64,000 nt of DNA from Candidatus Chlorobium antarcticum. Its GTDB lineage: Bacteria; Bacteroidota; Chlorobiia; Chlorobiales; Chlorobiaceae. The position numbers and the translations under genes are program-made. Numbering within the stretch: position 1 is the stretch's first letter; each line of letters opens with the position of its first letter. The notes under the pieces were generated by a model. It searched no databases. It had not been told where the DNA came from and was given only the letters and a program-made list of their open reading frames with translations. Location: the NCBI GenBank assembly GCA_030765725.1, contig JAVCDF010000001.1, forward strand, positions 1 to 64,000, read 5' to 3'. This document shows, piece after piece, positions 29,628 to 39,297 of this stretch.

Positions 29628-30203
29628 CAGACAAAACAAAAGCTTCCAGCATACAGGAGGCTTTTTGTGTTATTGAGCGTCGGAATATGGAACGGGAGGG
29701 ATTTGAACCCGAAGAGAGGGTTCGAAAACGACCAAAGGCCGTTTCGACGGCGAACGACAGTGAGACCGCCCCTTTAGGAGTGAAGGGCCTACGGCCCGGA
29801 ATCAATCCCTCCCTCTCCGCAGACAAAACAAAAGCTTCCAGCATACAGGAGGCTTTTTGTGTTATTGAGCGTCGGAATATGGAACGGGAGGGATTTGAAC
29901 CCGAAGAGAGGGTTCGAAAACGACCAAAGGCCGTTTCGACGGCGAACGACAGTGAGACCGCCCCTTTAGGAGTGAAGGGCCTACGGCCCGGAATCAATCC
30001 CTCCCTCTCCGCAGACAAAACAAAAGCTTCCAGCATACAGGAGGCTTTTTGTGTTATTGAGCGTCGGAATATGGAACGGGAGGGATTTGAACCCGAAAGG
30101 AGGGTTCGAAAACAGCCACAGGCTGTTTCGACGGCGAACAGACAGTGAGACCGCCCCTTTAGGGGTGAAGGGCCTACGGCCCGGAATCAATCCCTCCCTC
30201 TCC
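29627..30203 (+). repeat. Three tandem 192-bp units bounded by the tRNA-Ser 3' end
   Basis: Units begin at 29627, 29819 and 30011 and the array ends near 30203 (period 192, 192 and 193). Units 1 and 2 appear identical; unit 3 has several substitutions and one extra base. Each unit starts with the sequence that follows the tRNA, including its terminator, and ends with AATCCCTCCCTCTCCG, a copy of the tRNA 3' end. Within a unit are a minus-strand T-arm-like segment (GGGTTCAAATCCC), a GAACCC/GGGTTC hairpin and the hairpin near 29726-29749. Both strands have long open frames, but these follow from the repeat length (a multiple of 3) and do not look like proteins. Confidence 0.9.
29639..29666 (+). 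terminator. tRNA-Ser terminator (copied in each repeat)
   Basis: AAGCTTCC pairs with GGAGGCTT (29640-29647 with 29656-29663, one G-U pair) and is followed by T5. The same hairpin recurs 192 and 384 bp further on. Confidence 0.8.
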
Positions 30204-30205
30204 GC

Positions 30206-30231
30206 AAAACCCTGCCGCAAGGCGGGGTTTT
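30206..30231. terminator. Terminator at the end of the repeat array
   Basis: AAAACCCTGCC (30206-30216) and GGCGGGGTTTT (30221-30231) close a GCAA loop. The T-G pair suits the plus strand, so it would end transcription through the array. It also lies just past the stop of the cyclase-like gene on minus. Confidence 0.75.
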
Positions 30232-30238
30232 GGCTTTC

Positions 30239-31048
30239 CTACTTCTGCGGTTTGTAATACCCATTCGCCTTGATACGCCCGAACCACTCCCTTGCCTTCT
30301 CCCGGGCAGAAACGGTGGCTACCCAGGGAACGAAGCTGCAAATATCCCTCAGTTCCGTCTCTCCGATTCCTGGAAAGTCAACAGACCTAGGATCTCCAAG
30401 CTGCCATGCCGATGGCTCACGCATCCTCTCCTTACCACGGCATTCCATTTCCCGCAGCGGAAAAACTTCATCAAGCGAAAACCCCTGCCACTCTGCTTCA
30501 GGAAAAGTGATGCGGGCAGCCATATCCCCGAGCGGCTTCATTCTCGCACTGGCAGCCGCAAGCAGCAACGGACGGCCGAAAACAGAGGCTGCATATTCTT
30601 TCGGCGTTCCCGTAAAACCAGCGGCAACCTCTCCGCTGGCAATGCCCATATCAGGCTTGAACAGCAGCCCGTCATGATCTCCCAGCCACCGAGCTGTGCG
30701 AAGCGCATCGAAAAAAGGATTTGCAGAACCGAACCGTGTTGAAAAAAGAAGTACGACTGAACTGTCGAGAAACCGCTCTACAACAGAAACTCCCTCCTGT
30801 TCAATCGATTCACGCATCCAGCCCATAAACATGTTCATATACAGTATGATTTCAGGCGGAGAGAGTTCCAACGACAGACGCGAGAAATCGTGCACCCAGA
30901 GATGGAGCACGGTTGCATCGAATGAAACACATTTCAGGGGGAAACTTCCTGCAACCGGATCGTTTATTTCCACATCCACGGTCAGGGGCTCCGTCAGGAG
31001 AAAGTCTGTCAGTGTCTGGCACCTGTTTCGCATTGTTTCAAGGTTCAA
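30239..31048 (-). CDS. Divergent class III adenylate/guanylate cyclase-like protein
   Basis: The 269-residue protein carries a cyclase homology domain at about 45-170. The two metal-binding aspartates seem kept: Asp54 in VHDFSRLSLEL and Asp95 in RFLDSSVVLLF. The segment MGIASGEVAAGFTGTPKEYA matches the typical GIHTGEV..G...R..YT region. After it, the usual IGD.VN.AARLE helix reads VFGRPLLLAAASARM, so residues that normally bind the base and transition state are replaced. It may be inactive or have another substrate. The C-terminal 100 residues have no recognised domain. No membrane or sensor domain is present. Confidence 0.65.
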   Translation of the reverse strand: MNLETMRNRCQTLTDFLLTEPLTVDVEINDPVAGSFPLKCVSFDATVLHLWVHDFSRLSLELSPPEIILYMNMFMGWMRESIEQEGVSVVERFLDSSVVLLFSTRFGSANPFFDALRTARWLGDHDGLLFKPDMGIASGEVAAGFTGTPKEYAASVFGRPLLLAAASARMKPLGDMAARITFPEAEWQGFSLDEVFPLREMECRGKERMREPSAWQLGDPRSVDFPGIGETELRDICSFVPWVATVSAREKAREWFGRIKANGYYKPQK

Positions 31049-31134
31049 GAACAGTTCTGGACAAGGGGATGTTTGTAAAATAGCAATCAGGTGCTGATAT
31101 TCCCACCAACCCCGTCACATCACATCATCTTCAC

Positions 31135-31863
31135 ATGCCCGAAACACTTCTCATTGTCCAGAACATCAGCCATGAAGGCCCCGGGCTTCTTGAAGAACTC
31201 CTCCTTCAGCAGAACAGTGCCACTCGGCGGATCGACCTCTCCCGAGGCAACACTGTTCCGGATCCCATAGGGTTCAAAGGAATGGTGGTGCTCGGTGGCC
31301 CCCAAAGCGTCAATGACAACACGCCGGCCATGCGTCAGCAGCTGAAGCAGATTGAACGCGCGCTCTCCCTCGGAATCCCTTATCTCGGCATCTGCCTCGG
31401 CATGCAGGCTCTTGTGAAAGCGGCCGGCGGCAGGGTTATTCCGTGCCCTCTGCCTGAAACCGGCTTTCTCTCCCCCTCGGGTGATCCCTACAGAATGGCG
31501 CTGACTGAAACAGGAGCTGGTGACGCGCTCTTTAATGAACTGGGTCAGGGGTTCAGGGTGTTCCAACTGCATGGGGAGACGGTTGAACCAGCACCGGGAA
31601 CCGAACTGATAGGACGGGGAACAGAGTGCCCGCATCAAGCAGTTAAGGTCGGCGACTCAGCCTACGGACTCCAGTGCCATTTTGAGATGACACCCGACAT
31701 GTTCCATCAATGGATGGAAATTGACCCCTCACTGAAGGCAATGGATAGAGACAAGCTCTTCAGACAGTTTGATGAAGTGGCGGAAGACTACAGGGCAACC
31801 GGGCTAAGGCTGCTGGACAACTTTCTTGCCATTGCAGGATTCGGAAAGGGGCGGAAGCAATGA
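31135..31863 (+). CDS. Class I glutamine amidotransferase-like protein
   Basis: The 242-residue protein has the GATase1 fold and an apparently complete triad: Cys87 in GICLGMQ, His182 and Glu184 in QCHFEMT. It resembles stand-alone GMP-synthase-like amidotransferases that hydrolyse glutamine or gamma-glutamyl compounds. No synthetase partner lies nearby. Its stop overlaps the photolyase start by four bases (31860-31863), so the two are translated together, although no metabolic link is evident. Confidence 0.85.
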   Translation: MPETLLIVQNISHEGPGLLEELLLQQNSATRRIDLSRGNTVPDPIGFKGMVVLGGPQSVNDNTPAMRQQLKQIERALSLGIPYLGICLGMQALVKAAGGRVIPCPLPETGFLSPSGDPYRMALTETGAGDALFNELGQGFRVFQLHGETVEPAPGTELIGRGTECPHQAVKVGDSAYGLQCHFEMTPDMFHQWMEIDPSLKAMDRDKLFRQFDEVAEDYRATGLRLLDNFLAIAGFGKGRKQ

Positions 31864-33218
31864 TCGACCCGCGATGCATTTCAAGGCTGAACGAAGCAGA
31901 GGAAAAAGAAGGTCCGGTCATCTACTGGATGTCGCGCGATCAGCGGGTGCAACACAACCGCGCACTGCTCTTTGCCCGAATGAAGGCAACGGCTCTCCAT
32001 CAGCCGCTGATTGTCGTCTTTACGCTGGCCACATCCTTTATCGGCGCCACATTCCGCCAGTACCATTTTATGCTTGAGGGTCTCCGCGAGACCGAAAATC
32101 TTCTCGGCGAACTAAACATCGGGTTCGTCCTGCTGCAGTGTAGCCCGGAGATGGGTGGCCCAGGAATGGAACTCGCACGGTACGCCAGTAGCGCGGGTGC
32201 CGGATGCGTTGTTACTGATTACTCTCCCCTCAGAATCAGCCAGCAATGGAAGCGAGAAGCGGCGGCATTGCTCAAGGCTCCCTTCTATGAAGTTGACGCG
32301 CACAACATCGTTCCATGCCTTGCTGCATCAGGCAAACAGGAGTATGCCGCACGCACCTTCCGCCCGAAAATCAACCGGCTGCTTGGAGAGTTCCTGCTGT
32401 CGCAGCCACCCATTGAGGCAATGCCTCAAGCGCCGGAGCTACCACCGGTGAACTGGACAGAAGTCATCGGCAACCTCTCGGTTGACAGAACGGTTGCCCC
32501 TGTCACATGGCTGAAACCCGGAGAGCGCGCTGCCGAGGAACACCTCAACCTCTTCATCAAAAACAAACTGGCCGGATACGCAGACCTTCGCAACAACCCC
32601 ACGGCCGACGCAACATCACTTCTCTCCACCTACCTGCATTTCGGCCAACTCAGCGCAGGGCAGGTTGCCCTTGAAGTACAAAGCAGTCAGGCTCCGGAGG
32701 AATCAAAAGCAGCCTTTCTGGAGGAGTTGATTGTGCGCAGGGAACTGTCGGACAACTACTGCGCATACCAGAAACGATATGATGCATACGAAGGGGTTCC
32801 CGGATGGGCCCATACCAGCCTGGAAAAACACGCTCTGGACCCGAGGGATGCCATATACACGCCGTTGGAGTTCGAAACGGCAGCAACGCACGACCGGCTC
32901 TGGAACGCTGCCCAGAAGGAGCTGCTGAACACAGGAAAAATCCACGGCTACATGCGGATGTACTGGGCAAAAAAAATTCTTGAATGGAGTCCGTCGCCGC
33001 GCGAAGCATTTGAAACGGCCCTATGGCTTAACGACCGATATGCGCTTGATGGCAGGGACCCGAACGGGTATGCGGGAGTGGCATGGTCGATAGGGGGCCT
33101 GCATGACCGGCCGTGGTTTGAACGGCCGGTCTACGGGAAAATCAGGTATATGAACGCCTCCGGGTGCCAGAGGAAGTTCGATGTGGAACGCTACATTGCG
33201 CGGCAGGAAACAGTTTAA
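31860..33218 (+). CDS. phrB: Class II CPD photolyase
   Basis: The 452-residue flavoprotein repairs cyclobutane pyrimidine dimers using light. The N-terminal antenna domain starts with [17 protein letters not shown]. The FAD-binding helical domain has class II signatures: [25 protein letters not shown] and [20 protein letters not shown]. For a phototroph exposed to light this is a plausible housekeeping repair function. It is the second gene of a two-gene unit with the amidotransferase and is convergent with rnr (4-bp overlap of the ends). Confidence 0.95.
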   Translation: MIDPRCISRLNEAEEKEGPVIYWMSRDQRVQHNRALLFARMKATALHQPLIVVFTLATSFIGATFRQYHFMLEGLRETENLLGELNIGFVLLQCSPEMGGPGMELARYASSAGAGCVVTDYSPLRISQQWKREAAALLKAPFYEVDAHNIVPCLAASGKQEYAARTFRPKINRLLGEFLLSQPPIEAMPQAPELPPVNWTEVIGNLSVDRTVAPVTWLKPGERAAEEHLNLFIKNKLAGYADLRNNPTADATSLLSTYLHFGQLSAGQVALEVQSSQAPEESKAAFLEELIVRRELSDNYCAYQKRYDAYEGVPGWAHTSLEKHALDPRDAIYTPLEFETAATHDRLWNAAQKELLNTGKIHGYMRMYWAKKILEWSPSPREAFETALWLNDRYALDGRDPNGYAGVAWSIGGLHDRPWFERPVYGKIRYMNASGCQRKFDVERYIARQETV

Positions 33219-35632
33219 CCGAGAGTGAGGTCTATGGTGCGACGCTGCATGTCTACTTCATGCACCTTCACCTTTACCTTCTGGCCAATCTGCAGACGCT
33301 TTTTATGACGCTTACCTACAAGTGAATACGATTTCTCATCGAATTCGTAGTAGTCGTCGTTGAGGTTGCGCATGTGCACGAGTCCTTCAATGGCAAAGTC
33401 AACCATGCGAACATAAATCCCATATTCGGTTGCTCCCGATATGACGCCAGGATACACCTTGCCGGTGTGGCTCTGCATATACTCTACCTGCTTCAGCTTA
33501 ATCGATTCCCGCTCAGCTTCAACAGCAATCTTTTCCCGTTCGTTGGAAATGCGGCAGACTGTTTCAACTTTCTGAGTCAGCTCAGCAATCCTTGCAGGGG
33601 CAATCTTGCGGCGCTTTTTGCGGAACGCTTCGTACTCAAAGAGCATTCGGTGGATGATAAGATCAGGATATCGCCTGATCGGGGAGGTGAAGTGGGTATA
33701 GTGATCGAAACCGAGGCCGTAATGGCCATCGTTTTCACCGGTGTATACCGCTTTCGACATGCAACGAAGTACAAGCTCATTGACAAGGAACTCCACATTG
33801 CTGCCGCGGACCTTCTGAAGCAACTCACGGAGCGCTTTAGCTGAAACAATCGGGCCATCCTTGGCTTTGTTGAGCTTGAGTTCGTAACCCATCTTCTTGA
33901 CAAAGTTGGCCAGAATGGTCACCCGCTCCTGCTGAGGAGAACCATGAACACGGTAAATGACCGGTTGCGGATCCTTTTTACCCTCTTTGAAGGTTTTGGT
34001 CAGATACTCGGCCACCTTGCGATTAGCCATCAGCATGAACTCTTCAATAAGGCGGTGGCTGCCGAGGCGCTCTTTTTTCATAACCTCAAGCGGCTCGCCC
34101 TTGCTACCAAGCTTAAAGCGAACCTCTTCGGTTTCAAAGTCGAGGCCACCGTGGCGGAAACGCTCTTCACGCAAAAGCACGCTGAGCTTCTCGAGCAGCT
34201 GCAGCTCCATCAGGTAATCGCCTTTGCCGTTATTGAGAATCTCCTGCACATCTTCGTATGTGAAACGACGCTTGCTGTGTATTACTGTCTTGTGGAACTC
34301 ATGCTTGCTCACCTTCCCTTTTTCGTTCATGTTAAAGAACACAGAGAAGGCCATCCGGTCGACGCCAGGGTTCAAACTGCATATATCCTCCGAAAGTCGT
34401 GAAGGAAGCATCGGGATAACACGGTCAACAAGGTACACAGAAGTAGCTCGTTTCAGAGCCTCTTTGTCGATAGGCGAGTCTTCGGGTACATAGTGCGATA
34501 CATCAGCAATATGGACGCCGATACGCCAGTTTCCATTACCCAGAGATTCTACAGAAAGCGCATCATCAAAATCCTTGGCGTCAACAGGGTCAATGGTAAA
34601 GAGTACCTTGTCACGGATGTCGAGGCGCTCTTTGAGATCTTTATCGGTAACACCCTTTTTTATGGCTGCTGCCGCCTTAACAATTTCCTTGTCGAATGTT
34701 TCATCGATGCCCTTGCTGCGGGCGATTGCACTCACTTCAACAGCAGAGTCGCCGGCAGTACCGAGAATCTCGAGCACCTTGCCCTGAATTGTGCCTTCCT
34801 TGCTGAAGTCGAGTTCACCGATAAGCACTTTCTGGCCGTCCTTGGCCTTGGCCGAATTCTTGATCGACACAATGATTTCAGGCAGAATCTTCCTCTCATC
34901 AGCCTTGAGGATGAAGCGGCGATTGGCACGAACAAGCGTCCCCACAATAGTGGATACCCGGCGGTTGATAACATTGGTAATCATGCCCTCGCATCGCTGG
35001 TGCGGCGTGGACCGTGATGAATAGGAGGAAGGAACCTTGGTTACCAGCACATCGACCCCGTCACCGTGGATGGCGGAGACCATGTCGTTGGCCTTGATGA
35101 ACACATCATCATCGAACCCGTCAACCTTTACGAAACCGTAACCATTGGGATGGGTGGTAATAACGCCTGTGTAGCTCTTATCAACCTTGTACTGCTCCTT
35201 GTCGGGAACAGGGAAGGTCTTCTGGTGCTGTATATGCTCCTCATATGAAGCGTCAGGACTCGCCATGCCGTAGCATCGATTGGAATCCTTGTCAACAGCG
35301 CCCTCTTCCTGCAGTTTGTGGAGCACATACCAGAAACCGGGAAGGTGACGGGATTCTCCGTAACCCATCACCTTGGCAAGGTCTACCGAGCGATACCGCT
35401 CTTTTTCATGGTCGGAAAGGAAGTTGACAATTTCAGCGGCCATGGAGCTTTCGCCGCGTTTGAAAAGGAACTCATTGATGAGGATATGATCATTGGGCTT
35501 TACCCGTTCCCCACTCGGCCGAGATTTCGTCCGTGTATCCGGGCGACGACGGTTTCCTTCCTGAGGCTTTGTTTTTTTGCTGTAACGCTGTCTTGCCACT
35601 GCTTCTCTTCGTTTTATTTTTTTCAATGTCAT
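33215..35632 (-). CDS. rnr: Ribonuclease R
   Basis: The protein of about 805 residues is a processive 3'-5' exoribonuclease that degrades structured RNA. It has a basic N-terminus, a winged-helix region, cold-shock domains ([20 protein letters not shown]), the RNB catalytic domain with the metal-binding aspartates in [13 protein letters not shown], and a C-terminal S1 domain ([26 protein letters not shown]). The start is ambiguous between 35632 ([10 protein letters not shown]) and an ATG 15 bases upstream; neither has a ribosome binding site. I choose 35632 because the basic N-terminus begins there. Confidence 0.95.
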   Translation of the reverse strand: MTLKKIKRREAVARQRYSKKTKPQEGNRRRPDTRTKSRPSGERVKPNDHILINEFLFKRGESSMAAEIVNFLSDHEKERYRSVDLAKVMGYGESRHLPGFWYVLHKLQEEGAVDKDSNRCYGMASPDASYEEHIQHQKTFPVPDKEQYKVDKSYTGVITTHPNGYGFVKVDGFDDDVFIKANDMVSAIHGDGVDVLVTKVPSSYSSRSTPHQRCEGMITNVINRRVSTIVGTLVRANRRFILKADERKILPEIIVSIKNSAKAKDGQKVLIGELDFSKEGTIQGKVLEILGTAGDSAVEVSAIARSKGIDETFDKEIVKAAAAIKKGVTDKDLKERLDIRDKVLFTIDPVDAKDFDDALSVESLGNGNWRIGVHIADVSHYVPEDSPIDKEALKRATSVYLVDRVIPMLPSRLSEDICSLNPGVDRMAFSVFFNMNEKGKVSKHEFHKTVIHSKRRFTYEDVQEILNNGKGDYLMELQLLEKLSVLLREERFRHGGLDFETEEVRFKLGSKGEPLEVMKKERLGSHRLIEEFMLMANRKVAEYLTKTFKEGKKDPQPVIYRVHGSPQQERVTILANFVKKMGYELKLNKAKDGPIVSAKALRELLQKVRGSNVEFLVNELVLRCMSKAVYTGENDGHYGLGFDHYTHFTSPIRRYPDLIIHRMLFEYEAFRKKRRKIAPARIAELTQKVETVCRISNEREKIAVEAERESIKLKQVEYMQSHTGKVYPGVISGATEYGIYVRMVDFAIEGLVHMRNLNDDYYEFDEKSYSLVGKRHKKRLQIGQKVKVKVHEVDMQRRTIDLTLG

Positions 35633-35686
35633 ATAAGTTAATAACATTGACGGACACTTCAGCAAAAAAATAAGCAAATGAATGGG

Positions 35687-37528
35687 TCAGCGGAGGCCGG
35701 GATTCCGGAGAAAATCGTCGGGGGGAACAAACCCTATAACTCGGCTACCTGGAATCTCCGTACCGTTCGGGTCAAAAAAAACAATGGCTGGAGGACCGAA
35801 AACCCCGAACCGCTTCATCAAGAACCGATCATCTTCACTGTTAGCGGTAACATCTACCTGAAGCAGTGTCATTGAAGCAAGCTGCTTCATAACAGCCGGG
35901 TCATTGAATGTTCTGTGCTCAAGCTCCTTGCAGGAAACACACCAGTCCGCGTAAAAATCAAGCATGACGGGGCTGGCAGTCGACTGCAGCACACTGTCGA
36001 GCTCAGTCGAGGAACGCACAGAGGCAAAGCGCAGGGCAACCTGTTCTTCGCCGCCAATGGATGAACCTGAACGGATTTTCGAAAGTGGTTCCAGCGGGTT
36101 CCGAGCTCCCGATAAAGCCCCTGCAAGCTCAAGCAGACCGACCATAAGCATAACAATGCCGAGTGCCAGACGGAATCGGCTGCCAATTGAGGGTTTTTCA
36201 GGCAGACCGTTCATCACTCCCAGAAACACCGCAGAAAGAATGGCGAGTACGCCCCACAGAAACAGAAGAACCGATGCAGGAAATACCGGGGTAACCATCC
36301 ATATAGCAACGGCAATGAGCAGAATGCCGAACACATATTTCACACCCGCCATCCATGCGCCCGCTCGTGGTAGAAGCCACCCAGCAGACAGACCGATAAG
36401 CAGAAGAGGCACACTGATGCCCACCGCCATTGAAAACAGCGCAAGCCCGCCGAGCACCACATTCTTCGTCTGGCTGATATAGACAAGCGTACCGGCAAGC
36501 GGTGCTGCAACACAGGGCCCTATGACAAGTGCCGAGATGGCCCCCATAAGAAAAACACCGACAATACGACCACCCTTCAGCCTGCCTGACGCGTTGTTCA
36601 GGCTGTTCTGCAGAGATGAAGGTACCTGAAGCTGGTAGACATCAAACATTGAGAGGGAAAGAACCACAAGAAGAACTGCAAAACCGACAAGAACGGCTGG
36701 CTGCTGAAGGAAGCCGGCAAGTCCCTCGCCAGCAAGTCCTGCCGCAATGCCCAAAAGGGTGTATACCAGAGCCAAACCGCCACTGTATACCAGAGAGAGC
36801 AGAAAACTTCGCGACCTCGTTGTCTCCCCTTCTCCGGCAATAATGGCGGATAGGATGGGCAGCATCGGAAGAACGCAGGGAGTAAAGGCAAGCAGCAGGC
36901 CGAACACAAAAAAGGCAAGGGCTATTTTCCACAAACTCCCCTCCTGCAGTGTCGCAGTTGCAAGAGAACTCTCCTCTATCGGAGATGCTGCTACTGGTGG
37001 TTCCGCCTGGAAAGGCGACTCTGGACTCAACAAAAAAGAGCTCTGTTCATGGACTGCAGAAAGAGCGCCAGGTGTTGCCGGATCCACAGTAAACTTTGTG
37101 GTTGATGGGGGATAACAGAGCCCGTCTTCTGAGCACCCCTGATGGGTGACGCTGAGCCTAAATGGACCCTGTGAGGCAGTGACGGGTACTAAAATATCCA
37201 GCTGGTCATGATAAATAACAGACGACTCACCCGTTTCAACATCAACTGTCGAAATCCCTTCTGGAAGTTCCTGCACTCCAATGTCAACCGAACCGCTGTC
37301 AACCACAACCCTTATCTGATCGCGATAGAGCTTGTATCCTTCAGCAATGTCCCAATGGAGGGCAACCGAACCGTCAGTGTGAAGAGCGGCACGGACCCTG
37401 AAAGCTGAATCAGAATCAAGAAAATCAGCCGCCTGAAGAGATGCCGCACCAGAGAGAGCGACAAGAAGTGCCACAAGCTGCACCAGAGCCCGGCGATACG
37501 CGGAGCCATTGAATTCAAATGTTTTCAT
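35687..37528 (-). CDS. dsbD: Thiol:disulfide interchange protein DsbD
   Basis: The 613-residue protein carries electrons from cytoplasmic thioredoxin to periplasmic thiol proteins. A signal peptide is followed by the alpha domain with its cysteine pair in HQGCSEDGLCYPP. The eight-helix membrane domain follows, with FTPCVLPMLP and IGPCVAAPLAG, and the C-terminal thioredoxin domain has FYADWCVSCKELE. All three redox pairs are present, so it should be functional. The ATG at 37528 (MKTFEFNGSAYRRA) is preferred to 37552. Its partners are probably cytochrome maturation or disulfide isomerase proteins elsewhere. Confidence 0.95.
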   Translation of the reverse strand: MKTFEFNGSAYRRALVQLVALLVALSGAASLQAADFLDSDSAFRVRAALHTDGSVALHWDIAEGYKLYRDQIRVVVDSGSVDIGVQELPEGISTVDVETGESSVIYHDQLDILVPVTASQGPFRLSVTHQGCSEDGLCYPPSTTKFTVDPATPGALSAVHEQSSFLLSPESPFQAEPPVAASPIEESSLATATLQEGSLWKIALAFFVFGLLLAFTPCVLPMLPILSAIIAGEGETTRSRSFLLSLVYSGGLALVYTLLGIAAGLAGEGLAGFLQQPAVLVGFAVLLVVLSLSMFDVYQLQVPSSLQNSLNNASGRLKGGRIVGVFLMGAISALVIGPCVAAPLAGTLVYISQTKNVVLGGLALFSMAVGISVPLLLIGLSAGWLLPRAGAWMAGVKYVFGILLIAVAIWMVTPVFPASVLLFLWGVLAILSAVFLGVMNGLPEKPSIGSRFRLALGIVMLMVGLLELAGALSGARNPLEPLSKIRSGSSIGGEEQVALRFASVRSSTELDSVLQSTASPVMLDFYADWCVSCKELEHRTFNDPAVMKQLASMTLLQVDVTANSEDDRFLMKRFGVFGPPAIVFFDPNGTEIPGSRVIGFVPPDDFLRNPGLR

Positions 37529-37668
37529 ATACCCAAAATACGCTTTTCCCAATTATTCCTTAACCCATCAACTCAGTATCGGTGAAACCGAAGATTTCTT
37601 CTCACCAGAAAAAAAGAACACCTTATTCATAATGGAACACTGGGCCTACACTCAAGAACATCTCCCTT

Positions 37669-37983
37669 ATGCAGAATATTTTCAAGAAGACTCAGGAGAA
37701 ACCGCCGCACGAAGTGGTTGAAGAACTGCTTCGCGCGCCACATGTGCGTATTGAACGCATTGTTTCAAACGGCCAGGCCTCGCCGGAAAATTTCTGGTAC
37801 GATCAAAACGAGTCGGAATGGGTAGCAGTTCTGGAAGGGAAAGCCGCAATAGGGTACGAAAACGGAGATGAGGTGGAGCTTTCGGCAGGAGACGCCATCG
37901 CTATTCCAGCACACACACGCCACAGGGTTCTCTGGACGGACAGCACTCAGCGAACCGTTTGGCTTGCTGTGTTTTACCAATAG
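37669..37983 (+). CDS. Small cupin-domain protein
   Basis: The 104-residue protein is a single cupin barrel. Motif 1 is degenerate (EWVAVLEGKAAIGYENGDEVELSAGD), and motif 2 is IPAHTRHRVLWTD with two His. Such small cupins bind a metal and a small ligand; the function is open. The ATG at 37669 has no clear ribosome binding site. It is divergent from dsbD. Confidence 0.8.
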   Translation: MQNIFKKTQEKPPHEVVEELLRAPHVRIERIVSNGQASPENFWYDQNESEWVAVLEGKAAIGYENGDEVELSAGDAIAIPAHTRHRVLWTDSTQRTVWLAVFYQ

Positions 37984-38065
37984 GAGAAATTTCAGAGCGG
38001 AGCAAAGCGCAACGCCAAGCCCCTCTCTAAAAAGTTGCCAGGAAGCAACCGAAACTCCTGGCCTT

Positions 38066-38479
38066 CTACGCAGATTGATGGAAGAAGCACATCACATCCT
38101 TGAGCTGAAAATCATCAAACTTGTTGGCGTTGTCTGAACCAGGGAAACCAACCGCCTCAATCTGAATCTCGTTCTTTCCGTCGTTGAGAGTCGATCCGTT
38201 CATCGCAATCATCTGTGTATACCAGAAGCCCGCAATATTATTCCTCTCTTCGTTGCTCAATCCTCCATAACGGGCAATCTGGCCGATGTTTTTGTTGTTG
38301 ATCTTCACATTGACATTCTTGTTCGTGTAAGTCAACCCACGAATGTTGAAAATCAGAAATGCGGTCCCTGATGAGTAACGGCCCCCGGTGTTGAAGTTTG
38401 CTTCCCACACCGCCTGTGAGTCGCCAATGGTGACCGGAGTATCCCCCACAATCTGAATGAAATCACAGAGTACTGGCAC
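38066..38479 (-). CDS. Hypothetical protein, GTG start
   Basis: The 137-residue protein starts at GTG with a good GGAG eight bases upstream. It has no signal peptide. The sequence is rich in Asn, Gly and beta-forming residues (GTAFLIFNIRGLTYTNKNVNVKINNKNIG), which suggests a small beta-sandwich. I do not recognise the family. It lies at the edge of a degraded region that includes an IS remnant and an integrase fragment, so it may have been acquired. Confidence 0.6.
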   Translation of the reverse strand: MPVLCDFIQIVGDTPVTIGDSQAVWEANFNTGGRYSSGTAFLIFNIRGLTYTNKNVNVKINNKNIGQIARYGGLSNEERNNIAGFWYTQMIAMNGSTLNDGKNEIQIEAVGFPGSDNANKFDDFQLKDVMCFFHQSA

Positions 38480-39021
38480 TGTAAATCTCCTTTGAGTGTT
38501 TGGCTTACAAGCATTTTACAAGCATTGCATTTCACTGCCTTTTTCCTGTCTTCGGCAGGACTGTGTCCACTATTTGATATCACCTCCTTCGCTGCGTGTG
38601 TTGAAGTACATTCACATCAAAGTATTCCGGCAACAATCGCCATCAATATTGATCAAGTCAATTGATGCAAAGATGACGGGAAAGGGCGGGGTTCTCTTTC
38701 TTGGTGCGTCACGCGTTCTGATTACCGGCTATCACAGGAACAACTGGGGGACTACTAAAGGGGGATTAAAAAGAGACTACAAACAGGGGAGTACTGCTAC
38801 CGCCCGGAACTCCTGGACAGCACAAATACTTTAAAATATAAAGCAACCTGGCAATAAAAACAAAGGGCCTCTGAGAGACAAGACTGCCTGCTCAAGATAA
38901 TGCGTCATAATGCCACAAAGCCAATTTGACTCCATGAATACCCCACAACCTCGCACAGAAATCGCAAGGCATTATTATAGAATGGTTTAAGAATTAATTC
39001 TACAGCTGCTTCTCGGGCTAA
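38480..39021. other. Stretch without a recognisable gene
   Basis: I see no convincing gene here. A 112-residue plus-strand frame (38496-38834) has no ribosome binding site and an unconvincing protein sequence. The ribosome binding site of the gene at 38479 is at its left edge. Confidence 0.5.
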
Positions 39022-39282
39022 TGGACCACCTTTGCCAATCGACACAACCGCGTCCCCATCATGCGACAGCTAATCGCTGAGGGCAACCCCACCGACTTAA
39101 GCATCGGCGACGACACCTAGATCCAGCCGGGCGTCCATAACACCCTGTACAAAAATGATATACCCAGCAACAAAGATGTTGCCGTACTCGTTGTTGACAA
39201 TATTGCAACTAACTCCCGGAAGCCTATCGTCGCGATTGCCGGTTTTCATATCAGCGGTCCCGTTATAATTAAGAGTACTTAG
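39022..39282 (+). pseudogene. Remnant of a Tad/Flp-pilus-type protein
   Basis: A frame translating WTTFANRHNRV, then MRQLIAEGNPTDLSIGDDT, an amber codon (39118-39120, probably a former Trp), and IQPGVHNTLYKNDIPSNKD continues to a stop at 39280-39282. The pattern GNP...GD.(W)IQPG...LY resembles the C-terminal part of TadG-like pilus assembly proteins. This identification is from memory and uncertain. An upstream stop and missing N-terminus show that it is a fragment. The IS5-type element begins directly after it. Confidence 0.35.
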
Positions 39283-39297
39283 GGTCTACTGAAAAAT

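Noticed and set aside
29503-30148. Long open frames on both strands across the tandem repeat, with repeated protein segments
   Set aside because: The unit length of 192 is a multiple of three, so any frame open in one unit stays open in all. The frames run through a tRNA 3' end and terminators and have no ribosome binding sites.
29541-30203. The tandem array as a CRISPR
   Set aside because: The 192-bp units are adjacent with no unique spacers, and no cas genes are present.
38496-38834. A 112-residue frame in the island
   Set aside because: No ribosome binding site, low-quality protein sequence and no recognisable motif.
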